From Cyanobium sp. Cruz CV13-4-11 (lineage in GTDB: Bacteria; Cyanobacteriota; Cyanobacteriia; PCC-6307; Cyanobiaceae), in contig NZ_JAGQCH010000024.1 of NCBI RefSeq assembly GCF_024346055.1, forward strand, positions 1 to 49,691: a stretch of DNA of 49,691 nt, in the 5' to 3' direction. Shown piece by piece: positions 46,749-49,691 of this stretch (the stretch's first letter is position 1; each line of letters starts with the position of its first letter). The notes beneath the pieces were generated by a model that saw only the letters and a list, made by a program, of their open reading frames with translations, did no database searches and was not told where the DNA came from. A program made the translations under genes and the position numbers.

Positions 46749-48725
46749 ATGCCCGTCCGCGAAGACCTCACCGACGCCCTGATCGCGCTGATCCCTGAGG
46801 ACGGCAGCCGGATCAGCAATGGCGAGATCAAGGCGGAGCTGGAGAAGCGGCTGGGGGAACCGATCGCCGACCAGGAGCTGGAGGAAGCCAAGACCCTTGT
46901 GGTGGCGATGGGCGCGGCGGAAAAAGCCCGCGGGCCTGGCGGTGGCCTCAAAGCTGCCGGTGTAGAGCCGCCACCACGCGCAGCCGCTGGCCGCAAGCCA
47001 CGCAGCAGCAACGGCTCCCAGGGGCGTGGCTCCAACGAATCGTCACCTCCCGCCAGCCCCCCACCGGAACCCGGAGATCCCAGCCGCGGTTTCCATGGCT
47101 GGGTGGCGCCGCCCGAGCGCGACCTGGGCAAGGCCGCCATGGAGAAGAGCCTCTGGGAGGCAGCCGATCAGTTCCGCGCCAACTCCGGCCTCAAGGCCCA
47201 GGAGTATTCCGGCCCGATCCTGGGCCTGATCTTCCTGCGCTTCGCTGATGCGCGCTTCATGCCCCGCTGGCAGGAGCTCAAGGCCGCCGGGGGTAGTGAA
47301 CGGCGCGGCAGCCGCGAGGAAGACCCGAACGCCTATCAGAGCGAGGGGCTGCTCTACCTGCCGCCCGGTGCCCGTTACCAGGAACTATTGGAGCTGCCCG
47401 AGGGGGCGGATGTCGGTGCCCGGCTGAACGAGGCGATGGGCCTGATCGAGCAGCACAACAGCAAGCTCGCCGGGGTGCTGCCGCGCGACTACAACCTGTT
47501 CACGCCGCAGCTGCTCAAAGAGCTGCTCAAGCGCATCTCCGAGATCCCCACCGATCTGGAGTTCGATGCCTTCGGGCGCATTTATGAGTACTTCCTGCGC
47601 GAGTTCGCCCGCACGGAAGGGCAGAAAGGCGGTGAGTACTTCACGCCCACCTCGCTGGTGGTGCTGATCACCGAGATCGTGGAGCCCTTCGCCGGGCGGC
47701 TGCTGGATCCGGCCAGCGGTTCCGGTGGGATGTATGTGCAGAGCGCCCGCTTCGTGAAAGCGCACCGCGGCAACCCGGCGGGCGACCTGGCGATCTGCGG
47801 CGTGGAGAAGACCGACGAAACCGGGCGGCTGTGCCGCATGAACCTGGCGATTCATGGCCTGGAGGGCAAGATCTATCACGGTGGCGACAGCAACAGCTAC
47901 TACCTCGATCCGCATCGGGCGGTGGGAGCCTTCGACTATGTGATGGCCAATCCGCCGTTCAATGTGAACGCAGTGGACATGGCCAAGCTCAGCGCTGCCA
48001 GCGGCCCTGGGCGGCGCTTCCCATTCGGCACACCCAGCGTCGACAACGCCAACTACCTGTGGATTCAGCTGTTCTATTCGTCGCTGAACGAGAAAGGCAA
48101 GGCTGGCTTCGTGATGGCAAACTCCGCCTCCGATGCCCGCGGCTCAGAGCAGGCGATCCGCCAGAAGCTGATCGAAGCAAAGGCGGTGGATGTGATGGTG
48201 GCCGTAGGGCCAAACATGTTCTACACGGTGACCTTGCCCTGCACGCTGTGGTTCTTCGATCGCGGCAAGATCGGCACGGAGCGTGAGAACACGGTGCTGT
48301 TCCTCGATGCCCGCCATCTCTACCGCCAGATCGATCGTGCCCATCGCGACTGGAGCGAAGCGCAGATCGGCTTCCTGGCCAACATCGTGCGCCTCTACCG
48401 CGGCGAAGCGGTGGATGTGACCCTCGGCGGTGAGGAGGCACAGCGCTGGATCGAGGCTTATTTCGGTTCGGAATCTGGCGGCCCGCCGGCCTATCGCGAC
48501 ATCGCCGGCCTGTGCAAGGCGGCCACCCTGGAGGCGATCGAAGCCCAGGGCTGGAGCCTCAACCCCGGCCGCTATGTGGGCGTGGCGGCGGGGGAAGACC
48601 TCAGCGATGAGGACTTCAAGGAGCAGCTGGGGAAGCTGCAGGAGGAACTGGAGGGGCTGAATGCCCAGGCCAGGGGGCTGGAGGAGTCAATTGCCACGAA
48701 TGTGGCGGGGATTTTGGAATCGTGA
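46749..48725 (+). CDS. hsdM: Type I DNA methyltransferase subunit HsdM with an extra N-terminal domain
   Basis: 658 residues, ATG 46749. Residues 1-65 form a winged-helix-like domain (D-L-T-D-A-L-I-A-L-I-P-E-D-G, I-K-A-E-L-E-K-R-L-G), followed by a Pro/Ser/Gly-rich linker (about 75-115), then a standard HsdM: L-W-E-A-A-D-Q-F-R-A-N, AdoMet motif I L-D-P-A-S-G-S-G-G-M-Y-V and motif IV N-P-P-F-N. It methylates adenine at the site set by HsdS. The extra N-terminal domain is longer than usual for HsdM. The stop overlaps hsdS (GTGA). Confidence 0.93.
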   Translation: MPVREDLTDALIALIPEDGSRISNGEIKAELEKRLGEPIADQELEEAKTLVVAMGAAEKARGPGGGLKAAGVEPPPRAAAGRKPRSSNGSQGRGSNESSPPASPPPEPGDPSRGFHGWVAPPERDLGKAAMEKSLWEAADQFRANSGLKAQEYSGPILGLIFLRFADARFMPRWQELKAAGGSERRGSREEDPNAYQSEGLLYLPPGARYQELLELPEGADVGARLNEAMGLIEQHNSKLAGVLPRDYNLFTPQLLKELLKRISEIPTDLEFDAFGRIYEYFLREFARTEGQKGGEYFTPTSLVVLITEIVEPFAGRLLDPASGSGGMYVQSARFVKAHRGNPAGDLAICGVEKTDETGRLCRMNLAIHGLEGKIYHGGDSNSYYLDPHRAVGAFDYVMANPPFNVNAVDMAKLSAASGPGRRFPFGTPSVDNANYLWIQLFYSSLNEKGKAGFVMANSASDARGSEQAIRQKLIEAKAVDVMVAVGPNMFYTVTLPCTLWFFDRGKIGTERENTVLFLDARHLYRQIDRAHRDWSEAQIGFLANIVRLYRGEAVDVTLGGEEAQRWIEAYFGSESGGPPAYRDIAGLCKAATLEAIEAQGWSLNPGRYVGVAAGEDLSDEDFKEQLGKLQEELEGLNAQARGLEESIATNVAGILES

Positions 48726-49633
48726 CCATGGCGCAATGGGAACAATATGCATTGGGTGAGGTCGCCGATCTCTGCCTCGGTAAGATGCTTGATCAAAATA
48801 AGAATCGAGGAGTGCCTACGCCGTATCTGGCCAACGTCAATGTCCGCTGGGGTGAGTTCGTTCTAGACGACTTGAGGGTCATGCGCTTTGAGGAGCATGA
48901 GCGTGACCGCTATGGCTTGAAGTATGGAGATATTGTCATGTGCGAAGGGGGGGGGCCTGGGCGATGTGCCATATGGAAAGAACAGGTGCCAGGAATGATG
49001 ATCCAGAAGGCTCTCCATAGGATCAGGCCTGGGTTGGGCTTGGATTATGGGTTCCTCTACTATTCTTTTCGAAATATTGGACTTCGAAGGGGTTTCGACC
49101 AATACTTCACCGGAGCGACCATCAAGCATCTGCCAGGCGAGAAGCTCGCAAAGGTAGAAGTTCACATTCCCCCACTCCCCATCCAGCGCCGCATCGCCGG
49201 CATCCTCTGCGCCTACGATGACCTGATCGAGAATAGCCAGCGGCGTATCAAGATCCTGGAGGAGATGGCCCGCCGGCTCTACCGCGAGTGGTTTGTCCAC
49301 TTCCGCTTCCCCGGCCATCAGGGTCGCCGGTTTATCGACTCGCCGCTGGGGGAGATTCCGGAGGGTTGGGAGGTGAAAAGATTGGGTGATGTAACATCCA
49401 AGATTGGTAGTGGCGCCACCCCTAAAGGCGGAAAGGGTTCCTACAAAAGCGAAGGCACCCATTTGATTCGAAGCCTGAACATATACGATTACTCTTTTGA
49501 GTTTGACAATCTTGCCTTCATTGACGACATCCAAGCGGCAGGACTGGCCAATGTCGAAGTTGAGGTAACCGTTCAGGGGTCGGGACGGCTCATTGCGAAC
49601 TTCAGCCCTGCTGAACCCTTGACGGGAGCTTGA
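48722..49633 (+). CDS. hsdS: Type I specificity subunit HsdS, probably interrupted
   Basis: 303 residues as read (GTG 48722, or ATG 48728). TRD1 covers residues 5-145, then the conserved helix around R-R-I-A-G-I-L-C-A-Y-D-D-L-I-E-N and R-R-L-Y-R-E-W-F-V-H-F-R. TRD2 begins with I-P-E-G-W-E-V-K-R-L-G-D-V-T and G-S-G-A-T-P-K-G-G. After I-D-D-I-Q-A-A-G-L-A-N-V-E-V-E (about 49566) the expected D-V-L-L-N-I-T-G-style continuation is missing and about 20 unrelated residues lead to a stop. Usual HsdS length is near 400. TRD1 and TRD2 are AT-richer than flanking DNA. Confidence 0.85.
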   Translation: MTMAQWEQYALGEVADLCLGKMLDQNKNRGVPTPYLANVNVRWGEFVLDDLRVMRFEEHERDRYGLKYGDIVMCEGGGPGRCAIWKEQVPGMMIQKALHRIRPGLGLDYGFLYYSFRNIGLRRGFDQYFTGATIKHLPGEKLAKVEVHIPPLPIQRRIAGILCAYDDLIENSQRRIKILEEMARRLYREWFVHFRFPGHQGRRFIDSPLGEIPEGWEVKRLGDVTSKIGSGATPKGGKGSYKSEGTHLIRSLNIYDYSFEFDNLAFIDDIQAAGLANVEVEVTVQGSGRLIANFSPAEPLTGA

Positions 49634-49691
49634 TTCCCGGTTGCATCTCAGGCAGAGACCGCCTGTGATGAGCACCCCTCCTTCCGGGATA
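49567..49691. mobile_element. Possible insertion-element boundary inside hsdS
   Basis: From about 49567 the hsdS reading ceases to match the family. The new sequence starts near GTAACCGTTCAGGGG. IS66-type ends begin GTAA, so the start of an element is plausible, but no transposase is visible before the window ends at 49691. A simple deletion junction or recombination is the alternative. Confidence 0.35.

Noticed and set aside
1..49691. CRISPR arrays and complete rRNA, tRNA or tmRNA genes
   Set aside because: No regularly spaced repeat array and no intact structural RNA gene was recognised on either strand.

Overview
The window reads as a chromosomal segment of a high-GC picocyanobacterium of the Synechococcus/Cyanobium group. 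Lineage markers are a cyanobacterial AbrB (cyAbrB), an SLH-plus-OprB iron-uptake porin, DUF1651 and DUF3721 proteins, a CobW GTPase paired with a WD40 protein next to Zur, and an SmtA-type metallothionein. Gene density is high and many neighbours overlap by 1-4 bases (TGATG, ATGA, GTGA).

Layout. 1-620: a possible C-terminal remnant of a large helicase. 700-8230: a zinc-homeostasis block with znuABC, a perfect 27-base Zur-type palindrome, a degraded cysteinyl-tRNA synthetase tail, yidD, a WD40 protein, a CobW GTPase, a second Zur-type box, zur, an FAD oxidoreductase and an SmtA metallothionein. 8500-9760: a MntA/HepT toxin-antitoxin pair coupled to a frameshifted staphylococcal-nuclease-like gene. 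9810-11250: a MerR regulator facing a run of three small secreted or membrane proteins, two with DUF3721-like motifs and one with a 10-residue glycine repeat. 11290-14360: an iron porin facing away from a HupE/UreJ-type metal transporter pair. 14380-21240: a mosaic mobile region with a truncated ArdC antirestriction protein, DUF4326, a 42-base 3' fragment of tRNA-Pro beside a tyrosine integrase, an Xre/RES toxin-antitoxin pair with a repeated palindromic operator, and a SLOG/Gp157/Rad52 recombination set.

21300-26520 holds a K+/H+ antiporter, small cyanobacterial proteins, a thiamine-binding protein, YnfA, an Ric-type Fe-S repair protein and a CPBP protease. 26460-34780 is a second metal and ion block: a His-tailed EamA transporter, an alpha/beta hydrolase that lacks its serine nucleophile, a small RHH-like protein, a His-rich CDF exporter translationally coupled to a two-component system, a GDT1-type Mn/Ca transporter, a second CDF transporter and a cytochrome b561. 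35400-37630 is a LysR regulator with a clear inverted-repeat operator, divergent from a double-CDGSH protein and a DODA-type dioxygenase.

38200-45260 holds an intact nuclease paralogue, Hsp20, cyAbrB, a possible AcrVA2-like protein, a four-gene operon of mostly unknown function ending in TPR and small proteins, and a DEDDh exonuclease. 45500-49691 holds a LysR-like regulator and a type I modification locus (hsdM with an unusual N-terminal domain, then hsdS). hsdS loses homology inside its second target-recognition domain near 49570, suggesting an insertion; no hsdR is present in the window.

Taken together the segment combines zinc, nickel/cobalt, manganese and other metal traffic with successive layers of mobile DNA and host-defence or counter-defence genes. 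The least explained units are the MerR-linked DUF3721/repeat cassette (10.2-11.3 kb) and the four-gene operon at 41.9-44.2 kb.
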